A DNA stretch of 64,000 nt. It comes from Diadophis punctatus similis (Eukaryota; Chordata; Lepidosauria; Squamata; Dipsadidae). Position 1 is the first letter of the stretch. Each line of letters opens with the position of its first letter. The stretch is taken from positions 163,304,547 to 163,368,546 of the forward strand of contig JALIGW010000001.1 of NCBI GenBank assembly GCA_023053685.1, given 5' to 3'. This document shows, in pieces, positions 13,701 through 27,115 of this stretch. The position numbers were made by a program, and so were the translations under genes. Below the pieces are notes generated by a model. The model was not told where the DNA came from, did no database searches, and saw only the letters and a program-made list of their open reading frames with translations.

Positions 13701-16700
13701 ATGGCTATCTTGATAAACAAATGCTAAAAAGAAGAAAAGAAGCCAATATTTACTTTTAAATATATACCTTTCCCTAAAATTAAAATTTCTTAAACTAGAT
13801 GACAGAAAAAGTACCCTTTTTACTATATTCAATATAAAAATCTGATGAATAATTGGGGCTGTTGAATTGCTTGTGATCCCTGATGACTATACAGTGTAAG
13901 AAAATTCCACTGTCAGTCTATAGCTCTTCCAGGAATACTTGTGTCCAAAAACTTATTTATTGACTTCCTCTTCTTTTACTCCCAACAACATTGACAACCA
14001 TAGTCATTTTTTCCAATCCATCTTCTTTTCTCACCACTTTGTAAAATTATATGGATTTCTGCTCATCACTTCAATGGAACAGTCAGCCTTGGTCAAGGAT
14101 TGATGGTTCCACCAAATCTATCAGGCTTCTATTACCCTTTCTCTCATTTTTTTCTCAGTGCTACTGTTCATAAGCACAAGTAAACCATTACATTAATTAT
14201 CCTGAACTTTGTTGTTATTGAAGTATCCTTTCAAGGAAAGAGAAGTATCTCTGTATCTCTATAAACTCCATCTCAATTTCTTTTATATTCCTGTAGCAGC
14301 ATATTGCCAATTTTTATACTTGAGTCCAAGAAAACAAAACTATATTCATTTCTTCACCTTAAACTTAACATTTAACATGTTAATTTTAACATATTAGTGT
14401 TAATTTTAATAATGTTAAATGTTCATTTTAATTTTTTGAATTAAAATATTTTTCTTTTTCACTTTTATTTTTATTTCCATAATGAACTCTTTTAGGACTT
14501 TTCTATTTTAGCTAACAAAGTAGAGTTGTCTATAAGAGTTTCAATCTCCAGTTTTGTTTATTTTTCAATCCTGCAAATTTTATATTTGCTCTGTAATTTA
14601 CAGATATGAGGACAATATTCATGTTTGCCTCGTTCTCAATCTCTAGATCTCATAGTTTTCTTCCATATTTGTTCACACAGAACTGTTAATGTCTAACTGT
14701 CTTCCCTTCTGCAGATTTAAGTAGATGAAGGGGCATTTTACCTGCATCTGCTGGTTTGGTATTTGATAAATGGTCTGTTATTTCCATTACAAGGTGTTTC
14801 AGTATGTTTCTTAACTTCATTTACCATCATGAGAATTCTTTCTTGACTACTCTTATGTAGTAAATGGTAATTTTTCTGCTAATTTCTCTCATCTTAAAAA
14901 GACCTCATTTTTGTTTTGTTTTGTTTTGTTTTGTTACTTTTCTCTGTTAATTGACATTTTTTTTGAGGTAGCTTTCCCTATTCCTTACATAATTTTGAAA
15001 ATTACTATTCCGTCATTGTACTTGCTATTGAAAGCATGTATCCTCCATCTTTCCTATGCTATCATGATAACTTGTTATAAAAATCACATTAATCTTTTTT
15101 TGATTTGGGGATTTTTTCTCTCTTCAATCTTCATAGTGTTTCTTGTGCCTCCCCTTGTTCCTCAAGTTCTCTTCCATATAAATTAAAAGTACCAAATCTG
15201 TTCCTCATATTGATCTTATAGTTTGACTACATACCCTCTCTAAGTCAAATCTTCCTGGCATATCTAGTTTTTCAATTTTTCTGAGTTATCTGACACCAAT
15301 AATTTGTGGTCTCCTCTGCAATCTACACTGGACAGCACCCTGGCTGACTTGATCACATTTTTCTATTTTCTGTTTCCAATTACTTGATCCAACCTTGTCC
15401 ATATAAGTAATGCCCAGTTCCAAAATAACTAGAGCACCAGATAAACACTGTTGGCATTAACAAAATCACAATAAGTTAATTGTAAAAGGTAGCTTTACTG
15501 GGAACAGCTTCCATCCTGCAATAATACCTTTAACACCATCAGGCAACATCTACCTACCTTGGGTCCTTGGGAAGGACTTGATAGGTGGGATGCCAAATCC
15601 AGTCTCAACACTTGGCTGACTGTGTGACAAACCATAACAATAATCATTTGTTCCTGACAGCCAGAATTTTTTTTTGATTGAACCTATTTTCTGTTGGTTT
15701 GCCAGTTAATTAACAAGCAGTTTATGTGGGGATATATTAAGGAATTGATACAATAACACTTCTTTAATATTATGAATTTTAAAAAGCTATGATAGGGCTG
15801 AAATGAAAGTTTTCAGTCATTAAAAAAAATCAAAAGGACTTTGAATGACTGAAGAACTTCTTTTGCTTATACCTGCTTGATTGCAGTAGTATAAATTAAA
15901 GAATCCCTTCTTGAAATGTTAGGGTAGCCAAGTTCTTTGGGAGATTTGCAGCTGTCCACAGGTTATTCTATGTGTACACATAGCCATTTCATTTTATGGA
16001 TGATCTTCGTATACCTGGTACCTGTATATGCACATGCAGTTTCAAAGCAATCAATTGACTCCCAGAAGATAAGATTGTTTTAACTTCAAGGAGTGTTTTG
16101 CTGTGCTAATATACTTTGCAAAGCAACCTTATTGAATGCTTTGTGTAGCTCTTCTGAAAGCCCTGTGTTCATTTTCACTTTATATTTTTTAAAATGTAAA
16201 TTTAATTTTTTTTACATTTTTATATTCAACTAAACTGACTTTTTCTTTCCTTACCCCAGTTGAATATGTTGTGGAATATAATTATGATGCTGTACATGAT
16301 GATGAGCTAACCATTCGAGTTGGTGAAATCATAAGGAATGTGAAAAAGCTTGAAGAAGAAGGATGGCTAGAAGGAGAATTAAATGGGAAAAGGGGCATGT
16401 TCCCTGATAACTTTGTTAAGGTAAGCATTCATTCTTCATTAAAGTTGTTGGTTAACTTTATTTATTATATCTATATTAAGAGCCATGGTGGTGCAATGGT
16501 TAGAATGCAGTACTGCAGGCTACTTCTGCTTACTGCCGGCAGCCAGCAGTTCGGCAGTTCGATTCTGAGTGACTCAAGATTGACTCAGCCTTCCATCCTT
16601 CCGAGGTCGGTAAAATGAGGACCCAGATTGTTGGAGGCAATATGCTGACTCTGTAAACCGCTTAGAGAGGGTTGTAAAGCGGTATATAAGTCTAAGTGCT

Positions 16701-19700
16701 ATTGCTATACTGGTGAGAATTTAGCTTAGAGATCAGAAATAATCAGAAAAGGGTTTTCGAACAGTGGTGTAACATAGCATATTTACATAAGATATTTCAG
16801 TGTGCTTTTTTTATCCTGCCTTTATTATTTTTATAAATAACTCAAGGCTGAACATACCTAAAACTCCTTTCTCCTCCTATTTTCCATGGAGCAACAACCT
16901 ACCTTTGCACAGGTACGTCTTGTGCACCAATTGCAACCCTACTTGGAGAAGGAGGCACTTCTCACAGTCACTCACGCCCTTATCACCTCACGGCTGAATT
17001 ACTGCAACGCGCTCTACATGGGGCTACCCTTGAAGAGTGTCCGGTGACTGCAGTTGGTGCAAAATGTAGCTGCGTGAGCTGTGGTGGGTGTACCTAGATA
17101 CACCCACATAACACCGATCCTCCGCCAGCTGCATTGGCTGCCCATTAGTCTCCGGATCCAATTTAAGGTGTTGGTTTTGACCTTTAAAGCCCTACATGGC
17201 TCAGGGCCAGGTTATCTTCGGGACCGCATCCTGCCGCATACCTCCCTACGACCGGTCAGGGCCCACAGAGTTGGCCTCCTCCAGGTCCCATCGACCAAGC
17301 AATGTCGGTTGGCGGGGCCGAGGGGGAGAGCCTTCTCTGTGGGAGCTCCCTCCCTGTGGAACCAGCTTCCCCCAGAGATCAGGACTATCCCCACCCTGCT
17401 GGCCTTCCGTAAAGCAATAAAAACTTGGCTCTTCCGGCAGGCGGGGTGAAAGTGAAACCAACTAGACTAGATATGGGTCTCCCCCCTTGATTATGAATGT
17501 GAGATATTCTTTTTAATTTTTGTAGTTTTTAATTATTGTACTTTTTATACTGTGGAATGGATTCTGACATGTTGTGAGCCGCCCAGAGTTCCTCAGGAGT
17601 TGGGCGGCATAGAAATCCATTTAAATAAATAAAATAAATAAATAAAACCTCGTGAGGTGGGTTGGGCTGAGAAGTGAGTAACTGACCCAAAGTCACCTAG
17701 CCGGCTTTCATGCCTAAGGCAGGACTGATGGCATTTCCTTTCGTTAATATTTCTGTAGTGAGTAATCACTGCATCCTTTCTATATTTAGATGCTAGTTGT
17801 GCGTTGAACTGCAAGTAGAATAGTAGGTATTCAATTCATGCTAATTTGGTCATGATAAAAATAATGTACTTGCTTTCAGGGGCCTAGTCTAGTGATATGT
17901 CTAGTCATGACCTTCTCATCCGAAATACTTAATAGAGTGCAGGAAATTGTGACATCAATATGTCCTGATAGGTAATGAAGAAAAGTAATATGTTTTACTA
18001 GTGGATACTATTTCACTGATAGGCAAAAATTGTTTTTAAAATTGATTTTCTGGAGGAAAACAAGAAATATACTTGGATAGTTCCAAATGTTATTTACTTA
18101 TCTTTTTGTAAAAATTCAAAAGTCTAGTGCTTTCATAATTTTAAGCCAGGAAACATGACTTATGACTCAGGCTTCTTTGCACATATAGCATTCAAAATAT
18201 GAACACGGTCACCCTGTTCATATAAATATTGAAAATATTGAAATAGGAGCAACCAGGAGCAAACTACTGTATAATAATGTCATTATTCATTACATTACCT
18301 AAAAGTAATGTAATGAATAATTTAAAAACCAGTGATATCACAGCAAGAAAACTCATATGCAAAATAATGATCATTTACAGCTGAGGAGGACTCAATTCTC
18401 AGTCATGCCTAAAAAACTTCTGAAGAAAGCTATGTTGGAATGCTGTTTCCTAGCAGAGAGATGGCAGCAGAAAAGACCTTTGTTTTCCAGAGTGGGGACC
18501 AAACCTGAGCCCTCCGTTCTTAATCTTATTAGATGGGCAGAGTTGGTTCACCCAAAATTGTCCAGATAGCTTTAAAAGGGACAAAACAATAAATTAAATG
18601 TACCCAGAAACCAACCAGTAATAGTGCAACTCTTGAGTTAGAGGTGCTAACTCACATAAAATAAATTCTTCGTATTACAATGTTAATATGTTTCACAAGC
18701 AAAATTGTGCTGCTTCCTTGTATAGTCCAGAATGTATCAATCTTATCTAGCCAAAGAATCCCTCCCTGTCTTCCAAATTCCAGCGATCTTTTGTATCATG
18801 ACAGTGAGAACCATAAAATAAAAATTCATTTAAAATACAATTGCTTTTATTACTGGTTCTAAAATCGAATTAATTACTATTAATTACTAAATTAATAGTA
18901 ATTATGTCTTTTTTTTAAAGAATCCTCAGACTATTTTAATCTGGATTTAATTAGATGTGGGAATCTTGAGAGTATCAAGAGCTCATTATTAAAAATAATA
19001 CTTTATTAAATGTATATGACATCCAACTCCCAATGACTCTGGGTAGTTAGCACCAATATAAAACAGGTGAATAATTCAGTATTCCAGTATTTTCCCATGA
19101 AATATTCCTTTGTTAGATCAAATGATATTCATGGCCAGGACATGAACTATATTGGGATTTGACAAATGCTTTGGACAAAGCATGAGCTGAGTCACCATTT
19201 TATACCTAATACATCCTTGATGAAACCAAGTAATTTAACCAAAATAGAGCATTGCAACTGCTTCCAAATTTCTATCTGAAGAAATTTGAAGTTAGCATGC
19301 ATTTGTGAATCTGGATTGATGTTATTGCAGTACAACCTCTATTAACTGAGGAGGGAGATCCTCAGAGCTGCACAGAAACCCTTTTTTGTCCTTTTCCATC
19401 CTTGAGGCAATAGAATGCATTTGTAGCACATGGCAAAACTGTGTCCGGAGCACTTGATAATGCTGTATAGGACGGTGCCCTTAGCATCCTCTGCAGGCCC
19501 CAACCTTCCCTGTGTTTGCACACAATGGAAGCCATGATTTAGCAACTGCAGTGACTGGTCACACAGCACCTATAGGAAGGATTGCAAATATAACTCTTTT
19601 TATACTAATATGGGTTAACTAGCAGCACCAAAGAAGACTAGGCAAGCATTTTGGTTGAATTAACTTTTTTTAAAAAATATTTTAAATAATTCTTTAATAA

Positions 19701-22700
19701 TCCTTTTATATTCACAGTTCCTAAATTCATAGACATAAAAAGCAAGAAATACAAAGCTTATCTCTAGGCTTTACAGAAAAAGAGATGGGAAAAGATCTGA
19801 GAAGTATAAATAGCAGGTTCCTCACTGACGATTGACATTATTAATTTTGTAAAAAAGTATTTTTGGAAAAGGGTAATGGCCAGTACCATAAAGCTGCAAC
19901 AGATATTCTCTTAGGTGAACTGTACCACTGAGTACAAAGGGATAATAACTTTTGTGTGGGGTGGAAGATTGTTGATCTTCCTTCACAGGTAATGCTACAA
20001 GCGTAGGCAAACCAGGAAATGTTTGCTTAGTTAATATTTGAACTTTGGCCACTGCAACAACTACGTAAAAATTTCTGCAACACATACACCTGGGTGTGTT
20101 GAAGCAAATATGTCTTTAGAGCCAGTAAGTTCTTTTAAAAAAATTTATTGCTAAAAGTTACTACCTAAACCTAGTTAAATCATGATGTTTTTATTTTTTA
20201 AATAATTTAGGGGATTATGTAATGTCACGGCATTGTCTAAAGGACTGTTTGCAAATAATATTTTTTTTCAGGCTCAGACAGCTGTTTATTTTTCATAAAC
20301 TTTATTTATTTGGATTTAGATAATGTTTTAATTGGGATATGGATTTAGATATTGCTTCCATTTTATGGGCTTTAATGAATTTAGCAAGGTAAAGTTAAGC
20401 TGCAGAATTTACTTATTGATTTTATTGTGCATTTCTTTTTTAGCCTTGCTGAAAGGAGAAAACAAAGCAGGCAATTTTTAAGATGTTTTCAAATAAAAGT
20501 CAGCTCTTTTGAAAAAAAAACTGACCAACTCTCTAACTGTTGTTAAGGCTGAAACAAACGGAATGCTTTATTTTCTTTTGCATCCAGTTATTTAAATCAA
20601 CTTCCTTGTGGTAAATATGCTGGGAAATTGTTATTTTTGGTGAGGAATTTTTAATTGTATTGTTGGTAACTGAATAATTAATGTTATAATTTCTAAATTA
20701 TTTTTATTCCTATATTAGAGATTTTTTATCTCTTTCTGAGTTCTAATGGAGAAAGGCGTTGATGATGGGTTTGCTGGTATCTAATACACAAGTAATAGAA
20801 TCCATACTGTGAATCAGTGTTTTATGTAGGTGATACTGGCAATTTTGATGCAGTCCATAGGTAACAGTATTAATTTAAAATAATGCAGAGGAAATACTCA
20901 AATGTTTTCTGCTAAACTGCTTACATGCTTGCACTAGGATAACCTTAAATGGTTTTTACCTGCTGTTTGCTATTTGTTACATTGCTAATGTAATGGTAGC
21001 TTCAGTTTTAATCTGACTTGGATCTCATGTAAGGATATAAATAGTACACATAAATGTATAGCTTGAAATGGGGGAAGCATTTCCTATCAGGAAACCCAGA
21101 TTGTTTATGCAGCCAAAAGAGTAATGCAAAAATATTTGGGAAAGTACTTGCAAATGCTACAATCAGAACTGAGCATGTATTGTTCAGTGACTAAGGAATA
21201 TTGAATGAAGGGTCAAAAAATGGAAAATTAGGAGGAAGTGGAACGGAATGCAATGGAAAGGAGTAGACTGGAATATAGTACTTGGAATTCTAAGAAGGAC
21301 TCCAGACGCTGCAAATTTCCCTTTGTGTTCAAATAAGGGATCATGTTGTTTTGCTAGAGTTAGGTTGTTACTGAACTGGAAAAAAAAGTAATATCGTAAA
21401 AAAGAAATGAAAAGAGGAGAAGCTTTCCCTCCCCTCCGATTTTATCGGTAGTCCTCAATTTACAACCATTCGTTTAATGACCGTTAAAAGTCACAATAGT
21501 ACCAAAAAAAGTGATTCTACACTTGATCTTAGCCAAAAGGCTGAGAAACAATCACTCCTACTTATTTATTACTGAATGTTCTGGATTTTCAAAAACTTTT
21601 CACACTGATGACCATTGCAGCATCCCCATGGTCACATGATCAAAATTCAGATGCTTGGCAACTGACTCATATTTATGACGGTTGCAGTGTCCTAGGATCA
21701 TGTGATTTTTGCAATCTTCTGACAAGCAAGTCAATGGAATCCAGATTCACTTGAGAACTGAGTTACTAACTTAACACCTTCAGTGATTCCCTTAACAATT
21801 GTGGCAAGAAAGGTCATAAAATGGGACAAAACTCACTGAACACCTGTCCCGCCTAGCAACTGAAATTTTGGACTCAATTGTGGTTGTAAGTTGAATACTA
21901 CCTGTATTATTTGAATAGGCCTTTGAGGTTGCCATAACCTCAAAGCATCACCGCCAGATGGATTTGTAACTGGCTGACACACTTCACTCAATGTGTAGTC
22001 CTTAATGGAACTACATCTACATGGATGGAAGTAAGCAGTAACATTCCCAAATGTTTTGCCTTAGGTTCAGTACTCTTCAATATATTCATAAACAATTTAG
22101 ATGAGGGAATAGAAAGGGAACTCACCAGATTTGCAGATGACACTAAACTGGTAGGAATAGCCAGCACCCCAGAAGATAGGCTCAAGATCCAGAAGGAACT
22201 CGACAGATGAACACTGGGACCTAACTAACAAAATGAAATTCAATGTAGAGAAAAGAAAGGTTTTACTCTTAGGCAAGACAAACAAAATGTACAGGTATAG
22301 AATAGGTGGAACCTGGCTCAATAGCAGCAACTGTGAGAGGGATCTAGAGTCCTAGAGACAGCCACTTAATTATGAGCAGGCTGTATACTACAGCCACCAA
22401 AAAAGCTAATGCTGTGTAGGCTGCATTAATGGAGGGATAGAATCAAGATCACATAGGGGATTCGACCGGAAGTGTCGCGGCGAGACAAGGTGGGAAATAG
22501 CGAGCTCCGATGAGCTTGGCGAAACTCAGGCTGACAAACACTGTCGGGAGGTCTTCAGACCGGAAGCGTCCTGAAGGGACGGTGACGAAGGAGAGGCATC
22601 TCGGATTACCTAAAGGAGCAAGCAAGTTCCTCGATCGGTCAGAGACAGCTCTTCGGACCAGCTGCGAGGGTGGTGGCCATTTTTGAATGACCGCTACAAA

Positions 22701-25700
22701 GCTGGGGCAACCGGACCAAGTTTATGTGCAGGAGCGGTGTTTGGACCAAGTGCTGAAACCGGGTGAGAAAGTGACCAACTCACAGGTAAAAGGCAATTTT
22801 TAATGTGGAATTAAAAAAAATTTCCCAAGCTGGAATAGCGGCTCATTGGCACCTGGGAACTACAAAGAGGAAAGGAGAAAACAAACAAACAGAGGCTAAA
22901 TTATTAAAGCCCAAGAAGATTACTTGTACCTTGGATATAATTTCAATTGGAGAAATATAAAATAACAGAAGGAAGAAATTTGCGAGAAAGTCTTTTTATT
23001 TTATTTTTTTGTGGATTTAAAGTTATTTTTTGACAGCTTTGACAATCAGCTGGTGTACGTATATTGGGGACTGGAGAGTGCCATCTACTGGAGAGAAGAA
23101 AATATTGCAACAACTTGTGGATTGTAGGAGAGAAAGTGCAGCTGTCTGACCTTGGCTGTAAGAAGATAATGCGGAAAGGCTGAGAACTTTTAAGGAGTCT
23201 TTGTTTTGACTATACTGATTGGCTTTATTTTTCTATGGTTGTGGAGGACAATAAATTTTGGAATTGGAACCGATTGAACTATTATTTGAATTGGACACAA
23301 TAAGAAATTGAAAATAAAAAAGAGACTATATGGACCTTAAGTTTTAATTCAGTGTGATATAATATAAAAAGCTTAAATTGGCAATATGGAGATTTGGATG
23401 TATGAGGAATGATTTGTCATGTTAAAATGTGCGTGAAACTGTAAAAGGTGATAAAAATCAGAAATTTTGTTGGAATACACAGAGCATGAAATAGGAGAAG
23501 AGTCAGAAATTTTGCTGGAATACACAGAGCAAGGAACAGCAGAGGAGGTGGTAAAAAACATAAATGAGACAGAAGAAAATAAGAAAATAAGATTGAAGAC
23601 GAAGGGACTGAAAGTAAAAAACAACTTGATGATTTCACTGGGATTTACAGTGGCAAGAAAAGAGCTGAGAGAGGGGAATATCCTTCAAAAAAGGGTCAAA
23701 TCAATCAAAGGGTAAAATGGGAAATAGTGGGAAGAGATCAGAGAAAATTGGGGGGAGAACCACACAAATAATAAATTCAAAAGAGAGAAAAAGCACTCCG
23801 GAGAAAAAATATAAGATACATAAAAAAAAGAAGAAGCTAAGGGAATGGGATAAAAGGAGAAAATTAATAAGAAGTGGAATTTTTGAGAGACCAAAGGAAA
23901 ATGGTTAAAAAGGGAAGGCTAGTGGAAAGGGGAAAAAATAAGGTTCATATTAGTATATTTAAGAAAACTGTATTAATATTATTAATGGTGGATAGTTAAG
24001 TTAAAAGTTTATGGTAAAATAGTTCAGTAGTAATTAAGAAATATGATTTTGACAAAATATGATTATTTATGACAAAACAGATTTAGCAGAAAAAGTGGGA
24101 TGGGAAATTTGATACATTTTAAATTCTGGACTGTTAATTAAATTAAAGAGTTTTTGTGTAAGGTTTGAGGATGATGATGTATATTGATTGTAGTAAAACA
24201 ACAATAGATGGAATGTGAAAGGGTAATTTGTTTTATTTTCAAAGACAATTTAAATTAAATTAATTAAATCATGAGAAGATGTTGAAATATAGTGGGACAG
24301 AAAATATGAGAAATATATGTAGAGGATAGTAAATTGATGTTATTGTAAGGAATTAAGAATTCAGGGCGATTAGTAATATGTATGTATTAAGAAGAAAATG
24401 AGTTAAGATAAAGAAATATGAGAGGAGAATATTGTGGGTTGGAATTGAAACAAAGAGATGATAATGAAATGGATTATGTATATGGAAAGCTTTGTAAGTC
24501 GAGGACTATCTCTAATCACAATTCAGGCCAAGTTGAGATAGCATTGGTGGTATGTGCAGATGACTTTTGGAAAGGTCAGACTTGGGCTGGTACATCCATC
24601 CTGGCCTTTCTGGGTCTCTCAGCATCACTATTTGCTAAGGTAAGGTTGGAGGCCAGCAAATATATGGGAGAGTGCTTTGGGGGTGGCAGAGCAAGGTGTA
24701 GTTTTTTGCTGGTAATATTATTGCCCCTTTTTGAGTTGTGCTGTGGCCTAGAGGTGAAGATGCTCACCTTCCACATGGAAGATTGCATATTCAATCCTAG
24801 GCAGCAACAGATGTTTCTCTATCAGAGGTCAAAGAGAAAATATCTGATGCAAACTCCGTGTAGGCTTCAGGAAGGGCATCCGGCCAGTAAACACTCAGCT
24901 GCTTTCAGTTGCCCTGACATCACCCTGATAAAAGGGATTACAAGGGTTGTAAAAAAAAATTGGCCCTTTTTGTGCTTTATTGTTGTGAACTGCCCGGGAT
25001 TGTTGTTTAAAAGTTAAGAAGCCATAATGAATTTTAAAGAAACAAAATAAAATATATTCATAAACAAAGTATTAATATCTTTTTTGGGGGGGATAATATT
25101 CTAAAGTATGTTATGCAAAAACAACACTCCTTTCAAAGGGGATCGTCTTTATTATGGATAAATATTAAATAAGGGAATCTGAAACTGATTTTGGAATGTA
25201 GAAGCATGTGAACTTAAAAGCCTTAGCTAAGTTGCTTCTGCTCAACCTTTCTAGGTGTGTGCCTGTTAAATGTGCTCATTTTTGCAATTTATATTTGTAT
25301 GGCAGGGAAATGACACTAAACATATTACATTTATTTTCCTATGAACCAAACAGTTAACATGGGCAATTAATTTCCCATTTTATATTTACCAGGAAGTTAA
25401 ACGAGAAACTGAATCTAAAGAAGATGGTTTGCCAGTCAAAAGAGAAAGGCATGGAAATGTGGCCAACCTTGTTCAGCGTATGAGTACTTATGGGCTTCCA
25501 ACCGGAGCATTCCAGCCTCAGGGTAAAGGCTTCAGAAGAAGTATGTATTGTAGTTGATTTCTCCAGTACAGTACTTTTTAATATATATATATATATACAC
25601 ATCAAGGCCGGGTTGCTCACTTACCTCGCTGCCGGAGCCATGTGCGCACATCTCCACACTTTGAAGGGGGATGCTTGCTCGCTATGCGCGCGTGCCCCCT

Positions 25701-27039
25701 CATGCGATTTTGCTTCTGCGCATGCGCAGAAGCAAAATCACGCTGAAATCTCACGAGGGGACGCGCACATGAGATTTTGGCGAGATTTTGCTTCCGCACA
25801 TGCGCGGAGGCAAAATCTCGCCGAAATCTCATGCGTGCGTGTCCCCTCGTGAGATTTTGGCACAATTTTGCTTCCGCGCATGCGCAGACGCAAAATCGCC
25901 CGAAAATCATCGACACAAAATGGCGACGCGCCGGGTGGACCGGCAGAGAGGGCTCCGGAGCGGTTGCGAAATCCGCTGCTCCCTACCGGAGCTGCATACT
26001 GGGCAGCTCCGGCAGGAACCCACCTCTGATACACATACTAGCTGTACCCGGCCACACGTTGCTGTGGCTCACTCTGGCTTCCTTCCTTCCTGCACCCCTC
26101 AGCCCTGGAGACGCTCTTTGGGCGAGGAGGGCAGAGCCCCGCTGGGACCGGGATGGCTGAGGACTCCCCCCCGCCCAGAGCCCCCGCTCCGTCTGGGGCA
26201 TTCTGGGAGTTGAAGTCCACTCCCTCGAGGGCCTCCCCACCCCCGCTTCCTCTGCCCGGGAGGCCCCTGGAGCAACCGCCCAGCCTCCCTCCTTCCATCC
26301 ACGGGGGGGCTGGGCCGGGTGACGTGGCGGAGGCGCTGGGAGGGAGCCCCGCAGAGGGGAAGATGGCGTCGGCATCGGCGTCCCCCCTCCCCTCCGGGCC
26401 ACTCACCAGCTGCCGGGGGCATTCCTGGCGGTGCTCCTCCTGGCACAGGCCCGCTTGAAGGGCAGCGCGGAGGCTTAGCCGTGCTCGGCCTCTGCGGGAA
26501 GAAAGTGCCGCCTGAGCCCTCCCGCCCGTTCTCCCCGCCATGCCCCCCAAGGCGCACCCCACTGTCGCCGCTCCAGGTACTTGGCGGCCTCGAGCAGCAT
26601 CAGCAGCGAGTTCTACTACATTGCCTCAGCCGCCGCCTGCTCAGGCTCGGGCCATGGATGCGCTGCCTCCCGCCCCGGTTGGCAGGTTGCTCGCTCGACG
26701 GGCAGCCGTGCCGCCAGTCGCCCGAGGCGGAGCCGCTGTGCAGCCAATTGCGACTGGGACGGGGACGGGCATCGCGGGCATTGATAGGCCGGCCGCTATA
26801 GCAACAACCCCGAATTTAGTGTAGTGTGTGTTGCTTTTACGTCCAACAGATGGCACTGTTTTTCAAAAAAAGCATGTTTTTACCTGTCACAGGTGTGACA
26901 TCTATATAATATAAGTATATAAAAACAAGTGCGTATTTGAATGCAACCTGTCAAAATTTCAAAGCAATCGGTGAAGAACTTTTGGAAAGTTAAGATTTTG
27001 AACAAACGAACATTTACATTTTTAGATAGATAGATAGAT

Positions 27040-27115
<76 letters not shown>

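Larger units (their letters stand above)
26037..27115 (+). mobile_element. GATA-tailed interspersed repeat with captured GC-rich core
   Basis: The left end ACTAGCTGTACCCGGCCACA and the right part (AAAGCAATCGGTGAAGAACT, TTTTGAACAAACGAACATTT) are a recurring reptile repeat as I recall it. The right end runs into GATA units. Between them, about 26050-26820 is a CpG-rich block unlike its surroundings that holds a broken MXD-like first exon. The family name is uncertain. Confidence 0.5.

Noticed and set aside
16481..16720. True tRNA gene
   Set aside because: A/B-box-like text belongs to a SINE. No complete cloverleaf, and the L2-like tail follows.
21517..21547. Functional U2 snRNA gene
   Set aside because: Only the first third-of-a-stem region is present. 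No promoter elements or remaining U2 body.
24418..25017. 199-codon plus-strand ORF
   Set aside because: It runs across a LINE remnant tail, unknown intron DNA and a SINE. It has no coherent domain, promoter or splice context.
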